Source: Ochrobactrum quorumnocens
GTDB lineage: Bacteria > Pseudomonadota > Alphaproteobacteria > Rhizobiales > Rhizobiaceae
Reading direction: 5' to 3'
DNA length: 64,000 nucleotides
NCBI RefSeq assembly: GCF_002278035.1
Contig: NZ_CP022603.1
Location: 1,121,501-1,185,500 of the forward strand
Below are positions 47,920-58,797 of the stretch, in pieces. The notes under the pieces are model-generated. The model was not told the origin of the DNA. It was given only the letters and a program-made list of their open reading frames with translations, and made no database searches. The translations under genes were made by a program, and so were the position numbers. Each line of letters begins with the position of its first letter. Within the stretch, counting starts at the first letter, position 1.

Positions 47920-48504
47920 TCAGTTGATTACGGACAAGGCTTTTCCCAGTCCCTTCAGTGATGCAGTAACTGAGATGCTCTGTCCCGACGTCATCGAATA
48001 GGAAATCTGAGGTGTGGATTCTTTAGATATTTGCTCACGAAAGATCGGACCGACAGCGACCTTACCAACACAAACAACAGTATTGCAGCCCTCGAGTGCT
48101 ATATCGACCGGCTTAACCCGGCCGGGAAATCTCAGAGATATCTTTCCGTCTGGTCGCGCGTTCGGGGCCGTACGCAAGACCATGAAGGGCTTCCCATCCC
48201 GCGTGGCAGCAAGAGACCAACTGAAAACCAAAGCATCGGTTTGATCGACGATAACCTGACTTACGTTGCATACCATTTTTTTGGCGTGCAGGTTTTCATC
48301 GCAAATTAAGGTCCAATTTCCGAATGGCCGGATGCTCCGCCGATATTGGCCCAACGGAACTTCTGGCGGTACGATTACCTCAGAGGGTTTGATCCGGTAG
48401 CTGATTGAAACAGATTGCGAAGCTTCCTGTCCGGCAACAGGAAAGCTCCCGGACAGGTGAAAGAAAACCACCATGAGGGTGGCAGACGCGGCCTGCTTGA
48501 ACAT
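47920..48504 (-). CDS. IalB-family (invasion associated locus B) exported protein
   Basis: 194 residues with signal peptide MFKQAASATLMVVFFHLSGS (cleavage near VAG). The mature part follows the IalB pattern: FGNWTLICDENLHAKKMVCN, a beta-rich centre, LRFPGRVKPVDIALEGCNTV and GQSISVTASLKGLGKAL. IalB of Bartonella is linked to erythrocyte invasion; the family is common in Rhizobiales and mostly uncharacterised. The ATG lies 7 bases past the adhesin stop, with TGAGG overlapping that stop, so translation is coupled to the adhesin. Confidence 0.82.
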   Translation of the reverse strand: MFKQAASATLMVVFFHLSGSFPVAGQEASQSVSISYRIKPSEVIVPPEVPLGQYRRSIRPFGNWTLICDENLHAKKMVCNVSQVIVDQTDALVFSWSLAATRDGKPFMVLRTAPNARPDGKISLRFPGRVKPVDIALEGCNTVVCVGKVAVGPIFREQISKESTPQISYSMTSGQSISVTASLKGLGKALSVIN

Positions 48505-48511
48505 GCCGACC

Positions 48512-51500
48512 TCAGTTCAGCGTGAAGCTCAGACCAGCGCCAACACCCCAGTGACCGCCAGCAGTGGTGGCAGAGAGGTTGCTACGGAGGCGACCGTCCT
48601 CACTGGTGTAACCGGTACCAAATGCAAGTGCTCCCTCGCTTCTCCAGAAGCCGCCGCCCACAGCAACGCTGGCTTTTCCCGGACGATCATCATAGCGAAG
48701 TGACGCTGCTGCAAGTCCAATCGCGGCCGCCTGGCGAGCTTCAGTACGAACTTCACCGATCTCCTGGTTCAGCTGTCCGTACTTGTAGTCAGTATAGTTG
48801 TTGGCTTGATTGAGAGTCGTAACAGCCACCTTGTCTGTATAAGCATTCGAAGTCTCTACCGCGTAGTTTACGCGATTGTCAGTGTATGACTTGGATTGGT
48901 TCAGAGTCGTCTGCATGCCATCCTTTAGCTGTCCGACATTGACGGCGTCTGTCGTCTTGACGCCGGTTGCAACGTTAGAAATCAACACTGGTGCATTTGG
49001 ATCACCGCCCTCAAGCGTAACGGTGTTGGACTTTGTGCCGTCGGTGTTCTTGTCGTATTTTACTGTGAATTCATCCAGTTCACCTATACCAGAATCGAGG
49101 TCCTCAATCGCCTGGTTGGTCGCATGAAGCTGCGAGCCGTTAACTGCATCGGTGGAGTCTTCGGAAAGCCGACCTGCCGCAACATTGGTAATAGTGCGTT
49201 CAGCGGCAACGTCACCTACGCTGACCGTACCTGTTGGATCGGTACCCGCAAATGCATAGTCTTTGCCGTTGATCGTGGTCCCGGCTGTTCCGACTGCTTC
49301 CTGAGTCACCGATCCCGCTCCAAGCGCCACGTCGTTAGTATGGTTGGCTTGAGCTCCCTGACCGATTGCAACACCCCCATCCGCGCCAATACCCACGATC
49401 GCTCCATTACCCATAGCAATCCCGCCGTCGGCATTGGCCATTGCCTGAGGACCAACCGCGACACTTTCCTGGCCCAAAGCCTGGCTATCCGCAGCAGAGG
49501 AGTTGGCATGGAAGTATTTGATACCCGCACCATTGTTGATGTCGTTGATTGTGTTGTTGATCGTGGTCAGACTGCCGTCAACCGCTTCGAAGGTATCATA
49601 AACGGTCGTGTATGAACCGCCCTGCATTGTGTAGGTAGGGCCAGTTATCGTCCCGTCTAAGTTAACCACAGCGCCTTGGCCTAGATGGTTAGCAATGCTT
49701 TGCGAAGCGCCAAAAAGCTGGGACCCGTTTATAGCATCAGTTGAGGTCGCGTTCACGTCCCCTGCTGCAAGATTAGCGATTTTGGTGCCCACGGTTCCTT
49801 CGAGGGTGATCAAATTCTTTGGATCGTCTTTAATTCCGTCATATTTGACGGCGCGATCATCCAGCTCTCCGACAGTGTCATCTATATCCTCGATCGCTTG
49901 GTTAGTGGCAAACAGCTGTGAACCATTGATGCCATCGGTACTGTCTGCTGCAATTCTGCCGGCGCCCAGGTTGGTAATCGTACGCTCGGCACCTTCTGAT
50001 CCGACGCTCACGGTTGAGACGGGGTTAGAACCGGCAAAAGTGTACGCCGTTCCGTTGATTGTCACTCCGGAAGTTGCAACTAGCATGTTCGCGATGGAAC
50101 CATGGCCTAATGCCACGCTATCTCCGATCAGGGCCTGCGAGCCCTGTCCCACAGCCGTTGCAAAATCCGCGCTGGCCAATGAAAACTGGCCAAACGCCGA
50201 GGAATACGCACCGATCGCACTTGTAAAGTGACCAACAGCAGTCGAGTTGACTCCTGCCGCCTCAGCAACCTGACCGATGGCGGTTGAATTACCACCCGTC
50301 GCTTGGGCAGCCTGGCCGAATGCCGAGGAATACGAACCTGTTGCCAAGCTATACTGACCAATTGCAGTGCTGTAGGTGCCTTCTGCACGAGCAAGCTGAC
50401 CAACCGCCGTTGTATTTTCGTCGGCCGCTATTGCACCTTCGCCGACCGCTGTTGACCAAATGCCCGATGCCAAGCTGTGTTGCCCCAGTGCTGTGGAATG
50501 ATCCCCAGACGCCAACGCGACCTGCCCAAGGGCAGTCGAAGCAAGGCCACTTGCGACGGTGCCCATGCCTACCGCAACCGAGAGGTCTCCTGTGGACTGG
50601 GCCTCCTGTCCGAGCGCAGTCGCCGCAAAGCCATCAGATCGCGCAGCCATGCCCACCGCAGTCGAACGGTCACCAATTGATTGACTGAATTGACCAACCG
50701 CCGTCGAATAAACCCCTGTGGCCTGGGCTGCCTGACCCACCGCCGTGGTATTGTAGTTACTGGCGAGCGATCCCTCGCCCACCGCAGTGGAAAACTGTTG
50801 CGTGGCTTGGCTAAATTGGCCAAGCGCAGTAGCATACTCGCCGGTCGCATGGCTATCCTGGCCCAAGGCAGTAGTATACGATCCCGTGGCTTCGCTGAAC
50901 TGGCCCACTGCTGTAGAAGCCCCACCGGTGGCACTAGCTTGTTGCCCCAGCGCAGTGTCCCGGTAGCTTTGGGCCAGTGAACCTTGTCCTAGAGCAGTCG
51001 ACTCTCCACCTTGCGCACGGCTAAATTGCCCTACGGCCGTGTCGTGCCAGCCAGCCGAGCTAGCCGAACCAATAGCCGTACCCAGTTCGCCATAGACGGC
51101 TGAGGCTTCGCCGATCGCTGTCGACGCAAATCCTGCTGCCTGCGCACCCCGCCCGATAGCGGTTGCTGCAACTTCCCATGCAGCCGCATCCGCCCCTAAG
51201 GCCGTACTGCCCCAATTGTTAGCAACGGAGCGCGTACCAACCGCTGTCGAGACATCACCGTTTGCCTGGGCATCGAGACCAGCCGCCAGCGACTGGCTCC
51301 CCGTCGCGCCGTCATTGTTGTAATTGCCACCGGACGTACCGCCGTCGTTGACGCTATAGTAATGCGTTGCTGACGCATCGACCACGTTACCAAGCGCCTT
51401 GAGCTGAGCTACATTTACCGCATCAGTATCAATAGTGCCAGCCGCAACGCCTGTGATCTGACGATATTGACCGTTGGCGACGTCGCCGACCGATACGGCT

Positions 51501-53716
51501 GCTAGCGTGCTGGTCGTAGCGTTGACCGCCGTTGGATCTGCGCCGATCAATACATAGCCCGCAATGCCCGCCGCAGTATCTGCGACAGAGTAAGAACCGA
51601 GCGCCACACCACTATCGATAGCCACGCTAGAGGCCGTGCCTATGGCAACAGCGTTTTCAGCGTCTGCCTTGGAACTCGCACCTAAGGAAATAGTATCGCT
51701 GGCGTTAATACCGAGGCCCGCATTCTGCCCTAAGGCAATATTGCGGTTTCCCGTTACGTAATGGCCCGCATCGTGGCCAATAGCGAGGTTATTGGAACCA
51801 TTGACGTCGGCTCCAGCGCCATATCCAGATGCTACGTTGTAAGAGCCCGTAATGTCGGATCCTGCATCAAATCCAGAGGCTATATTATAGGAGCCAGTAA
51901 CATCGCCTCCAGACCAAGCGCCGGATGCCGTGTTGCTTGAGCCATTAACTCTAGCGCCCGATTCAAAGCCCGAAGCTACGTTCTGCTGTCCGGTAACCTC
52001 AATTCCGCTATTATAGCCTGTAGCAACGTTATAGTCGCCAACTGTGTTACGGCCGGCACGATATCCAGAGGCAACATTCCCCGTTCCGTTAACCGATGCA
52101 CCGGCATCATAGCCAACGGCAACATTGTGCGAACCGTTCGAATATGACCCAGCATAATATCCGAGGTTCGTCGCGTAGTTCGTTACATTTGTACTGCCAG
52201 CAGTTTGAAATCCCGCCAGCGCCCCAACTGATACCTGACTATTTCCGTTAGCCTTCGCATTAACACCAACTGCGACGCTCCCAGCACCTGAGGCGGCAGC
52301 AAAGTTTCCTGCGGCCAGCGCATTCACACCCGTTGCGCCGTCGTTGTTGTAGTTACTACCCGCGCCGGTTGCCGTGGAATTAACGCTGAAATAATGTGTC
52401 TTGCTCTCTTCCACCACGCCAGCCAGCGCGCCGAGCTGTGAGACATTCACGGCGTCGGTGCCAGACGAGCCAGCCGCGACATTCGTGATGCGACGTTCCG
52501 AACCAACCGAGCCGATCGATACTTCTCCCGCTGGGGCAGTACCGGCAATGTCTGCAATGTCACCGGTGGGCGAGAACGCGGTATTGGCCAGCGTACTGCC
52601 ATCCGCGACGCTGCCAGCGCCAAGCGCCACACTGTTTTCAGCCGTAACTTCACTTTTCGCGCCGAGAGCGACCGAACCGTTGGTCGTAACGTAACTACTG
52701 TCACCGATTGCAACCACTTCATTCAAAGTGGTCATTACAGGGGTGACTTCGTTTCCGTCCCGATCGGTGAAGCCATTCTCGGTGACATAATACCCCGTGC
52801 CCGCCGACTTACCGATAACGACGTTGTTGCTGCCTTCTATCGCAACCCCCGCAGAGCTGCCAGAAATGAAGTTGTCGCTGCCCTGAACGCCGATGGCGGA
52901 ATACCGACCAATGGCAGTATTGCGATCACCTGCCATTTGCCCCCCGGAATAAGCACCGAGGGAATAGTTACTGTTTCCCTCGATACCAAGACCGGCTAAA
53001 TTGCCGATGGCTGCGTTGTCATTACCATTCGACAATCCGGCTAAAGCACCCAGCGCCACATTCTGGTCGCCCTGTGCTCCGCCACCAGCCGAGGCCCCGA
53101 TATAGGCGTTCGAACTCCCGTTGGATCCGATACCAGCAGAAATGCCGACATACGTGCTGCTCGTACCGCCGATCACACCGGCTCCCGCATTGGCCCCGAT
53201 GGCCGTTGTGCTACCGGCATCCGCTTCTGCGCCCGCCCCGATTGCGACAGCGCTCTCACCGCCTGCCGAAGTGGCCATGTTTCCAATTGCAACAGCCCCA
53301 GCCCCCAGATTTGCCGCGGTCCAGGCGTTTAACGCCGTCAAATTAACGCCCGGTCCGCCATCGGAAGGGACGCCGCTGATAATTGCAATCCCGCCGCCAA
53401 CCTTCGGAATGTCACAGGTCCACGAACCAGATCCCCCCAACCCCGGTCTTGAACAAAGTCCGCTTGGGGTCACAGCGATATCTGCCAGCGCAGGGTTAAC
53501 GGACGCCAAGGTGAGCGCCAGAGTTCCTCCGATACCCAGCGTTCCGAGACCAAGGCGCTTTCGACCCACGCCCAGCGACATGGACGATAGACGCAGCGTC
53601 GCCATCAAACGCCGTCGAATAGAACGGGTGTCCGGCTCCCCGGCCACCCAATTGCGGATGAATTCCCGGCGACCCTTTGAGGTTATAGAGCTTGCAGCAG
53701 AAATTATTTCAGTCAT
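48512..53716 (-). CDS. Trimeric autotransporter adhesin (YadA/BtaE-like)
   Basis: 1734-residue surface adhesin. Residues 1-79 are an extended signal (basic region, then [19 protein letters not shown]). The head consists of many 14-residue Hep_Hag units such as [20 protein letters not shown]. At least six stalk/neck motifs follow the pattern [25 protein letters not shown]. The C-terminal 90 residues form the membrane anchor, with [36 protein letters not shown] and a final FTLN. Related Brucella proteins (BtaE, BtaF) bind host matrix. AGGGAGAG precedes the ATG; the start overlaps the upstream gene by 8 bases. Confidence 0.93.
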   Translation of the reverse strand: MTEIISAASSITSKGRREFIRNWVAGEPDTRSIRRRLMATLRLSSMSLGVGRKRLGLGTLGIGGTLALTLASVNPALADIAVTPSGLCSRPGLGGSGSWTCDIPKVGGGIAIISGVPSDGGPGVNLTALNAWTAANLGAGAVAIGNMATSAGGESAVAIGAGAEADAGSTTAIGANAGAGVIGGTSSTYVGISAGIGSNGSSNAYIGASAGGGAQGDQNVALGALAGLSNGNDNAAIGNLAGLGIEGNSNYSLGAYSGGQMAGDRNTAIGRYSAIGVQGSDNFISGSSAGVAIEGSNNVVIGKSAGTGYYVTENGFTDRDGNEVTPVMTTLNEVVAIGDSSYVTTNGSVALGAKSEVTAENSVALGAGSVADGSTLANTAFSPTGDIADIAGTAPAGEVSIGSVGSERRITNVAAGSSGTDAVNVSQLGALAGVVEESKTHYFSVNSTATGAGSNYNNDGATGVNALAAGNFAAASGAGSVAVGVNAKANGNSQVSVGALAGFQTAGSTNVTNYATNLGYYAGSYSNGSHNVAVGYDAGASVNGTGNVASGYRAGRNTVGDYNVATGYNSGIEVTGQQNVASGFESGARVNGSSNTASGAWSGGDVTGSYNIASGFDAGSDITGSYNVASGYGAGADVNGSNNLAIGHDAGHYVTGNRNIALGQNAGLGINASDTISLGASSKADAENAVAIGTASSVAIDSGVALGSYSVADTAAGIAGYVLIGADPTAVNATTSTLAAVSVGDVANGQYRQITGVAAGTIDTDAVNVAQLKALGNVVDASATHYYSVNDGGTSGGNYNNDGATGSQSLAAGLDAQANGDVSTAVGTRSVANNWGSTALGADAAAWEVAATAIGRGAQAAGFASTAIGEASAVYGELGTAIGSASSAGWHDTAVGQFSRAQGGESTALGQGSLAQSYRDTALGQQASATGGASTAVGQFSEATGSYTTALGQDSHATGEYATALGQFSQATQQFSTAVGEGSLASNYNTTAVGQAAQATGVYSTAVGQFSQSIGDRSTAVGMAARSDGFAATALGQEAQSTGDLSVAVGMGTVASGLASTALGQVALASGDHSTALGQHSLASGIWSTAVGEGAIAADENTTAVGQLARAEGTYSTAIGQYSLATGSYSSAFGQAAQATGGNSTAIGQVAEAAGVNSTAVGHFTSAIGAYSSAFGQFSLASADFATAVGQGSQALIGDSVALGHGSIANMLVATSGVTINGTAYTFAGSNPVSTVSVGSEGAERTITNLGAGRIAADSTDGINGSQLFATNQAIEDIDDTVGELDDRAVKYDGIKDDPKNLITLEGTVGTKIANLAAGDVNATSTDAINGSQLFGASQSIANHLGQGAVVNLDGTITGPTYTMQGGSYTTVYDTFEAVDGSLTTINNTINDINNGAGIKYFHANSSAADSQALGQESVAVGPQAMANADGGIAMGNGAIVGIGADGGVAIGQGAQANHTNDVALGAGSVTQEAVGTAGTTINGKDYAFAGTDPTGTVSVGDVAAERTITNVAAGRLSEDSTDAVNGSQLHATNQAIEDLDSGIGELDEFTVKYDKNTDGTKSNTVTLEGGDPNAPVLISNVATGVKTTDAVNVGQLKDGMQTTLNQSKSYTDNRVNYAVETSNAYTDKVAVTTLNQANNYTDYKYGQLNQEIGEVRTEARQAAAIGLAAASLRYDDRPGKASVAVGGGFWRSEGALAFGTGYTSEDGRLRSNLSATTAGGHWGVGAGLSFTLN

Positions 53717-54146
53717 GTTCTCTCCCTGCGCCGTTGGAATCCCCCGCAGGCGTCAATTCTATTGAATTCAAAATTTGATTTGATTTTTGCCGCTGTTCGA
53801 ACAACCGTTGCCCATCTTTGGCACCCAGCTGTTCGATGGACATTAAGGCCCTTTCGACCCAGCTTTGCGTTATCGGCGGCACCGTACACAGCGCGCGCTC
53901 AACACGATCTTTGGCAAGCTTAAGCGCCAGTAGATTTCGGCAAGCATCAAGATGTACCGCCGGTTTCTCCTCCTTGTAGAAAGGAAAAGTCAATCCTAAC
54001 ACGTATAGCGCAAACAAATGGTCCAGTTCATCAGGTGATAACTGAGATGCGTACCTTGCTTCAAGCGCATTCCAGGCACCAAGTGTCTTGGGAATGAGCA
54101 GACTGATCGAACTCATGTTTTCAGATGAAAGGATGGCCGCGTTCAC
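53709..54146 (-). CDS. Small protein of unknown function in the adhesin unit
   Basis: 145 residues from a GTG start with an ideal GGAGG site; the GTGA overlaps the stop of the HTH gene, and its own end overlaps the adhesin start by 8 bases. The protein is soluble and mostly helical, with no signal peptide: [58 protein letters not shown] recognise no family. Coupling on both sides implies it is needed in proportion to the adhesin, perhaps as a regulator or assembly factor. Confidence 0.7.
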   Translation of the reverse strand: MNAAILSSENMSSISLLIPKTLGAWNALEARYASQLSPDELDHLFALYVLGLTFPFYKEEKPAVHLDACRNLLALKLAKDRVERALCTVPPITQSWVERALMSIEQLGAKDGQRLFEQRQKSNQILNSIELTPAGDSNGAGREHD

Positions 54147-54919
54147 GTCAACCCTCCTTCCTGCTCGACACTCCGCCAGTAACTGCGGAGCCTGTTTCCA
54201 ACAGTGCCTAACGAAATACTAAGTAGCTGGGCGGCTCTCTTCCTGTTGCTGTTATAATATCGCAATGTCTGCAGGATGACGCGCCGCTCTACCTCAGCAA
54301 GCGTTTCGCCGACCGGCAACCGGGCTGCTTTGTTGGTCGTTTCCTCCCCAGACATGCTCTCGCTTGCCGTAAGATGGTACACGACATGATCTATAAGCCG
54401 CCCTTCGCTGGCAGTTATGACGATAACACCGGTATGCGGGGCAAGTTCCGTGAACACAAAGTGCCCCGCCTTATTATTGATAGTCACAACTGCACTCTCT
54501 CCGATAAGCAGCTTGGGCGTCTCTCCGTCAATATCAAGCACGAATGGCAGAAGGTCATAGGGGCAGGCCTGGTCATCATACAAAACAACCAGCTCCGAAC
54601 GCAGAAAAGAGAGCCGCGCTTGCTGGTGCGAAACATCCTCACACTGTTGCATGTCTATTCCAGAGATCTGCACCGCGATTCCACAGGCGACTGCTTGGGT
54701 GTTTTTATTGCGTAGGCCATAGGACCCAGACAGGAGGGCAGATACCAAAGAGCCCGCACAGGCATAGAAATCACCTGCAAGCAGAAACCCCATGACTGCG
54801 CCTGAAATCGCCGACGCGCCAGAAAGCACCAAGGCAGGTGCTGTCGACTCCCCGCTTTGAGCAGCGCTTTCACCATCCAAAAGAAATTCAGCTGTGTGGC
54901 GATCTTCGTGAAGAGTCAT
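54143..54919 (-). CDS. Fis-type helix-turn-helix protein, putative regulator
   Basis: 258 residues. The C-terminal 60 residues are a Fis/NtrC-type DNA-binding domain (HTH_8): TLAEVERRVILQTLRYYNSN then KRAAQLLSISLGTVGNRLRS. The N-terminal 190 residues show a small hydrophobic glycine-rich patch (SGASAISGAVMGFLLAGDFY) and a beta-rich region, but neither a receiver nor an AAA+ domain. It overlaps both neighbours (ATGA with the EAL gene, GTGA with the small gene). A regulator of this operon or of c-di-GMP-linked genes is the simplest guess. Confidence 0.75.
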   Translation of the reverse strand: MTLHEDRHTAEFLLDGESAAQSGESTAPALVLSGASAISGAVMGFLLAGDFYACAGSLVSALLSGSYGLRNKNTQAVACGIAVQISGIDMQQCEDVSHQQARLSFLRSELVVLYDDQACPYDLLPFVLDIDGETPKLLIGESAVVTINNKAGHFVFTELAPHTGVIVITASEGRLIDHVVYHLTASESMSGEETTNKAARLPVGETLAEVERRVILQTLRYYNSNRKRAAQLLSISLGTVGNRLRSYWRSVEQEGGLT

Positions 54920-55695
54920 GCTATCCTCACATCGTTGCGAACAACCGCGTCATAGGCGATAGGCATCGAAAGGTAATGGCCCTGGATATGGGTTGCACCG
55001 GCAACCAATGCAGTTTCGGCCTGCTGTTTCGTCTCAACGCCTTCGACAACAATGATAGGAGCAAAGCTAGAAGCAAGTCCCACCAGGTGGCTCAAACTGT
55101 CGGAGCCGCTCGCCGACGAACGGATGTCACGAATAAATGCCTTGTCGATCTTCACGATATCGAAGTTGATCAACTGCAGAAGCCTCGGAGAGGCAAAACC
55201 CGCTCCAAAGTCATCCAGAGCCACACGGCAGCCAAAACTGCGAATGTTCGTTATCGCATGCGCAGAGAATGTCAGACATTCAAAAGCCTGCGTTTCGGTA
55301 ATTTCAAGGACCAAGCGCTCTGCCAGTTGAGGTCGGGTCTGAATTTGCGAGAGAACTCCAGCCCACATATCCTGATTGCTAAAGTTGTCTGCTGATAAAT
55401 TGCAGCCGAGGACAGCATTACCGTCGTGCTCGAGTCGATCAAGAACCTGATCAAGCATGTACTGGTCGATCAGCGGGGCTTCATGCATCGTCTCAAGTGC
55501 AGGAATAAAATCACACGCACCGTAAACACGACCATCTCGCCCCCGCAGCGCGGCAAAGCATTCTCCATACAATATAGAGTCCACATCGATTGCTGAGTGA
55601 ATGCCCTGAACCTTACAGAGCACTCGCCCTTCAGTAATTGCCGCCTGAACAACGTCAACATATCTGGTATCGACGATATCAAGATGATCAAACAT
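54916..55695 (-). CDS. Stand-alone EAL-domain protein with ECF in place of EAL
   Basis: 259 residues, a single cytoplasmic EAL domain. The signature reads GECFAAL instead of EAL-L, keeping the metal-binding Glu. Other sites are present: GCNLSADNF, LEITETQAF, ALDDFGAGF, VKIDKAFI, VEGVETKQQ and IQGHYLS. It may cleave or only bind c-di-GMP. GGAGG precedes the ATG. It is first in the adhesin unit, so c-di-GMP control of adhesin production is likely. Confidence 0.85.
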   Translation of the reverse strand: MFDHLDIVDTRYVDVVQAAITEGRVLCKVQGIHSAIDVDSILYGECFAALRGRDGRVYGACDFIPALETMHEAPLIDQYMLDQVLDRLEHDGNAVLGCNLSADNFSNQDMWAGVLSQIQTRPQLAERLVLEITETQAFECLTFSAHAITNIRSFGCRVALDDFGAGFASPRLLQLINFDIVKIDKAFIRDIRSSASGSDSLSHLVGLASSFAPIIVVEGVETKQQAETALVAGATHIQGHYLSMPIAYDAVVRNDVRIA

Positions 55696-56291
55696 TTAAT
55701 CCTCCATGAACAGGGAAGTTTGATCGTATCGAACACCCACAGACAAATGTGCCTTACAAAACTGCACGTCCTTCAATCCCACTATCATTTTGGATGTCTG
55801 TCCCGAGCCTAAAGAACGAACTCTACATTCCTCATCGAAACTCTCGACAATCACTCCCCCTCCACACTCCATCTGGACGAACCACCGTCCGTGGGGCTGT
55901 AGCCTCGCCATCGAGTGAAGTTGCTTGACTACATTTGCCGTCCGCCACAACAGAGTGCATCAGGTACTAAGTTTCTTGCCCTGTGCCCTCGACAATCAAT
56001 CTCAGTTGCCTCACCCAAACTGTGGTACCGGTATGTCTACAAGCTGATCTTAGATTAAGCTGATCTTAGATTGGCTAGAAATACAGTTTGACGAATTTTC
56101 GCAGTCTCGAGAAGGTTACAAACGGTCCTGCAGATCAGCGTGTGACGCAACAAACGGTTACAACCGTCGGGCGAGCTGTTGCGCAACTGTTGTGCAGTAG
56201 CGTCAAGTGCGCTTCTGAGAACAAGTTATACCGCAACACTGAATCATGATGGTGGGAATGCACAAAGAGGCATGTCACTTAGGGGGACTGA
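55696..56291. promoter_or_regulatory. Divergent control region of the adhesin unit
   Basis: Nearly 600 bases between the EAL gene and the TPR regulator gene. It contains a perfect tandem 16-bp repeat AAGCTGATCTTAGATT (56041-56072). It also has the dyad ACGGTTACAACCGT (56154-56167), with a related half-site GGTTACAAACGGT at 56114-56126. These are strong candidates for regulator binding. Confidence 0.5.
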
Positions 56292-57995
56292 ATGGGCGAC
56301 AAACAGAAGGTGAGCGCTCAGCTTGATCGAATCTTACGATCAAGCGCTTTTAGCAGCTCAGATAAATTGAGAAAATTTTTGAGCTATGTGGTCATAGAAA
56401 CTATCGAAGGTCGTGGGGACCGAATTAAATCATACTCGATAGCGATTGAGGTATTTCACCGTCACACCGATTTTGACACCTCCCAGGACGGAATTGTACG
56501 AACAACCGCTAACAGGTTGAGATCCGCATTAGAAAAATACTACCGACTGGAAGGGATTAATGACCCGGTGGTCATTTCTCTACCTAAAGGACGCTATGTT
56601 CCGAGCTTCGTCGAAAAACCGGTCCATTTAGAAACTATAGCACCTGGCAATGAAGACTTTTTCGATGTCAGCGAGACTGCAGTATCAGTAGCTGATGTTA
56701 ACGCTGTCAGTAGCCGCTCCGTTGTTCTGCATCGGAAGATCCGGTTATGGATGGCCGCAGTCTGTTTTTTAACAGTGATTATGATCATAGCTGGTACTGT
56801 GCTACCATATCTGCGTGATCAAACACGATGGCTGCCTCCCATCCTTATCATACAAGCAACAACGGCGCTTACAGACGACGAACCATCGAAACTATTTGCC
56901 CGGAGCCTGCCCGTGCGGTTGTCGGGTGCGCTGTCTCACTATGATATAAACAGTGTCACGAGAGCATTAAATTCGGACGAGGCTCACACAGGCGCCGTCA
57001 AATTTCCACCATACCAGAGTATCTATGTAATCACTAGCGAAGTGGCCGCAGATGAATTCGGTCTCGTCATATACTGGCAGCTTGTTGATGCCCGTACGGG
57101 GGCGGTGCTTTGGTCGTCAACGATACCCGAGAAGGGTGACAGTCGTTCCTTAGACATTCTAATCCATGAGCTTGTGGGGGAAGACGCGCTGATACGCTTC
57201 TTTGAACGGCGGAAGCTTCCAACCAAGCCGATTACCGGCTATGTGTGTGTGACACATACACTCAATAAACTCACGACAATCACCGATGCCGATCGCGCGT
57301 GGATGTCGAGGTGTCTGGCTGACACTGTTGCTGAGCAGCCGGACTACGCTCAGGCTTGGGCATTGCTTGCGCGCGTTCGGGTAGAGGATAGCATCGCGGC
57401 CGCAGACAGGGGTGAGATTGATATCAGCAAAGCGATGTTGGACGATGCCAGAAGAAGCTATCTGAATGCTCAAAAGCTCGCACCTGCATCTTGGTTTACC
57501 CTGCATGCGAGAATAGTGGTCGAATTTCAAATGGAGAATTTCGAAAGCTTTGAAGCTTTGGCATCTCAAGCACTGCTCATTCTGCCAAAAAATGCACGAG
57601 AGCGGCTCGTTATAGGCAGTCGGCTTTTTGCACTCGGAGATTACCAACAGGCGCAGGATGTAATCCAGGAAACCATCCCATGGATCACATATCCTCAACC
57701 CTCAGATCACTTGTTTCTGGCAGCTGATCTTTACCGGCGCGGGGAGATGAATAAAGCTAGGCTGCTTTTACAGGGCCAACGGGTTCCCGACAGTAAATTA
57801 TACTGGGTCCTGTTGGCCTCAGTCGCTTGTCGCCTCGGCGACCTGACCACAGCAATAGCGGCACTAAAGTCATTGGACGATCTGAGCCCAGACTTTTCAC
57901 ATATGTTCGAAGCAGACTTACGCAATCGTCACTTTCGCAGTGACTTCATCCGAGAAATTGTAACGGACTTGAATAAGGTGCAAAGCAGCCAATAA
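56292..57995 (+). CDS. Membrane-anchored regulator-like protein with C-terminal TPR region
   Basis: 567 residues. Residues 5-110 form a conserved N-terminal domain (FSSSDKLRKFLSYVVIETIE, RIKSYSIAIEVFHR, VRTTANRLRSALEKYY, VISLPKGRYVPSF). It occurs at the start of Rhizobiales cyclase-like and CadC-like proteins and is probably DNA-binding or winged-helix-like. One membrane helix (about 150-171) follows, then a periplasmic part with several TPR-like repeats. This ToxR/CadC-like layout suggests signal reception outside and gene control inside. It is divergent from the adhesin operon. Confidence 0.7.
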   Translation: MGDKQKVSAQLDRILRSSAFSSSDKLRKFLSYVVIETIEGRGDRIKSYSIAIEVFHRHTDFDTSQDGIVRTTANRLRSALEKYYRLEGINDPVVISLPKGRYVPSFVEKPVHLETIAPGNEDFFDVSETAVSVADVNAVSSRSVVLHRKIRLWMAAVCFLTVIMIIAGTVLPYLRDQTRWLPPILIIQATTALTDDEPSKLFARSLPVRLSGALSHYDINSVTRALNSDEAHTGAVKFPPYQSIYVITSEVAADEFGLVIYWQLVDARTGAVLWSSTIPEKGDSRSLDILIHELVGEDALIRFFERRKLPTKPITGYVCVTHTLNKLTTITDADRAWMSRCLADTVAEQPDYAQAWALLARVRVEDSIAAADRGEIDISKAMLDDARRSYLNAQKLAPASWFTLHARIVVEFQMENFESFEALASQALLILPKNARERLVIGSRLFALGDYQQAQDVIQETIPWITYPQPSDHLFLAADLYRRGEMNKARLLLQGQRVPDSKLYWVLLASVACRLGDLTTAIAALKSLDDLSPDFSHMFEADLRNRHFRSDFIREIVTDLNKVQSSQ

Positions 57996-58062
57996 AATAA
58001 CGTGAGAAGTTTTTATTGTTCCGGCTCTGCTCCCGAAAACTGGAGGTAAATCGGGCCTCAGG

Positions 58063-58797
58063 TCAACCGATGCGAACCATATCGCCACAGCCACAGGCAA
58101 TGCTTAAAGGCTCAATCACACGCTCGACACGCCGCAGGCCTGCCGGCAGCGCACCGGCTTTTCGTTCCTTGCGTGGAGATGCCGCCTCGTCGGGACTGAG
58201 AGTGCTGGCCGCCATCTTCTCTTCAACAGCCGTAATCCGCGCCTGCGTTTCGGCAATCGCCCCCTCCAAATCTTCCAGCGTCAGTTCCATCTGCGCAGGA
58301 ACGAGCTTTTCCGATTTCGGCCCGAACTTCGTGCGCCGGTACTCCTGAACCTGGCCTTCCAGCTTCTCGATCAGTTCTTGCAGGTCGGTGATGAACACAT
58401 CCTTTTCGGCCACCACCGCCTGCTCATGCTGACGCGCCGCCCGCTCGACCGACAGCTTAAATTGCATGTCCGCAAACGCCTTCACCACCTCTGGCGGAAG
58501 CTCTGGGAGCTGGCCGAGATCAATGGGTTTCGATATGCGTTATCATAGCATGTCACAGCATAAAAGCCCAATAAAACAATGACAAAATGCCAGCGAGATC
58601 ACCCCGCAGCAAAGGGCGGCGTCACGCGACGCCAATCGAGACCTTCAAATAAAGCCTCATATTGAGCCTTTAAAGACGCATGATCCCCTCCTGCACTTTG
58701 GGCCAGGCAAAACTGCCGTTATCAAGAATTCTATATGTCAGAACCAGTCCGGTGCCATCCCATACCAGGATTTTCAGCCGATCTCCCCGCTTCGACC
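58063..58797 (-). pseudogene. IS66 remnant: end of tnpB and start of tnpC
   Basis: 58797-58600 encodes the last part of TnpB (RLKILVWDGTGLVLTYRIL, then KAQYEALFEGLDWRRV after a frameshift near 58680). 58525-58063 encodes the N-terminus of TnpC (VVKAFADMQFKL, LIEKLEGQVQEYRRTKFGPK, IACGCGDMVRIG). Both proteins are truncated. The left part of tnpB runs into the small DUF1508 gene. Confidence 0.75.

Noticed and set aside
48512..53716. Repetitive DNA as a CRISPR array
   Set aside because: The repeats are coding, degenerate, about 42 bases apart and encode Hep_Hag units of one adhesin; there are no uniform repeats with unique spacers.
54916..55695. EAL protein as certainly inactive
   Set aside because: The metal-binding Glu and the other visible catalytic residues are kept, so inactivity cannot be claimed from the ECF signature alone.
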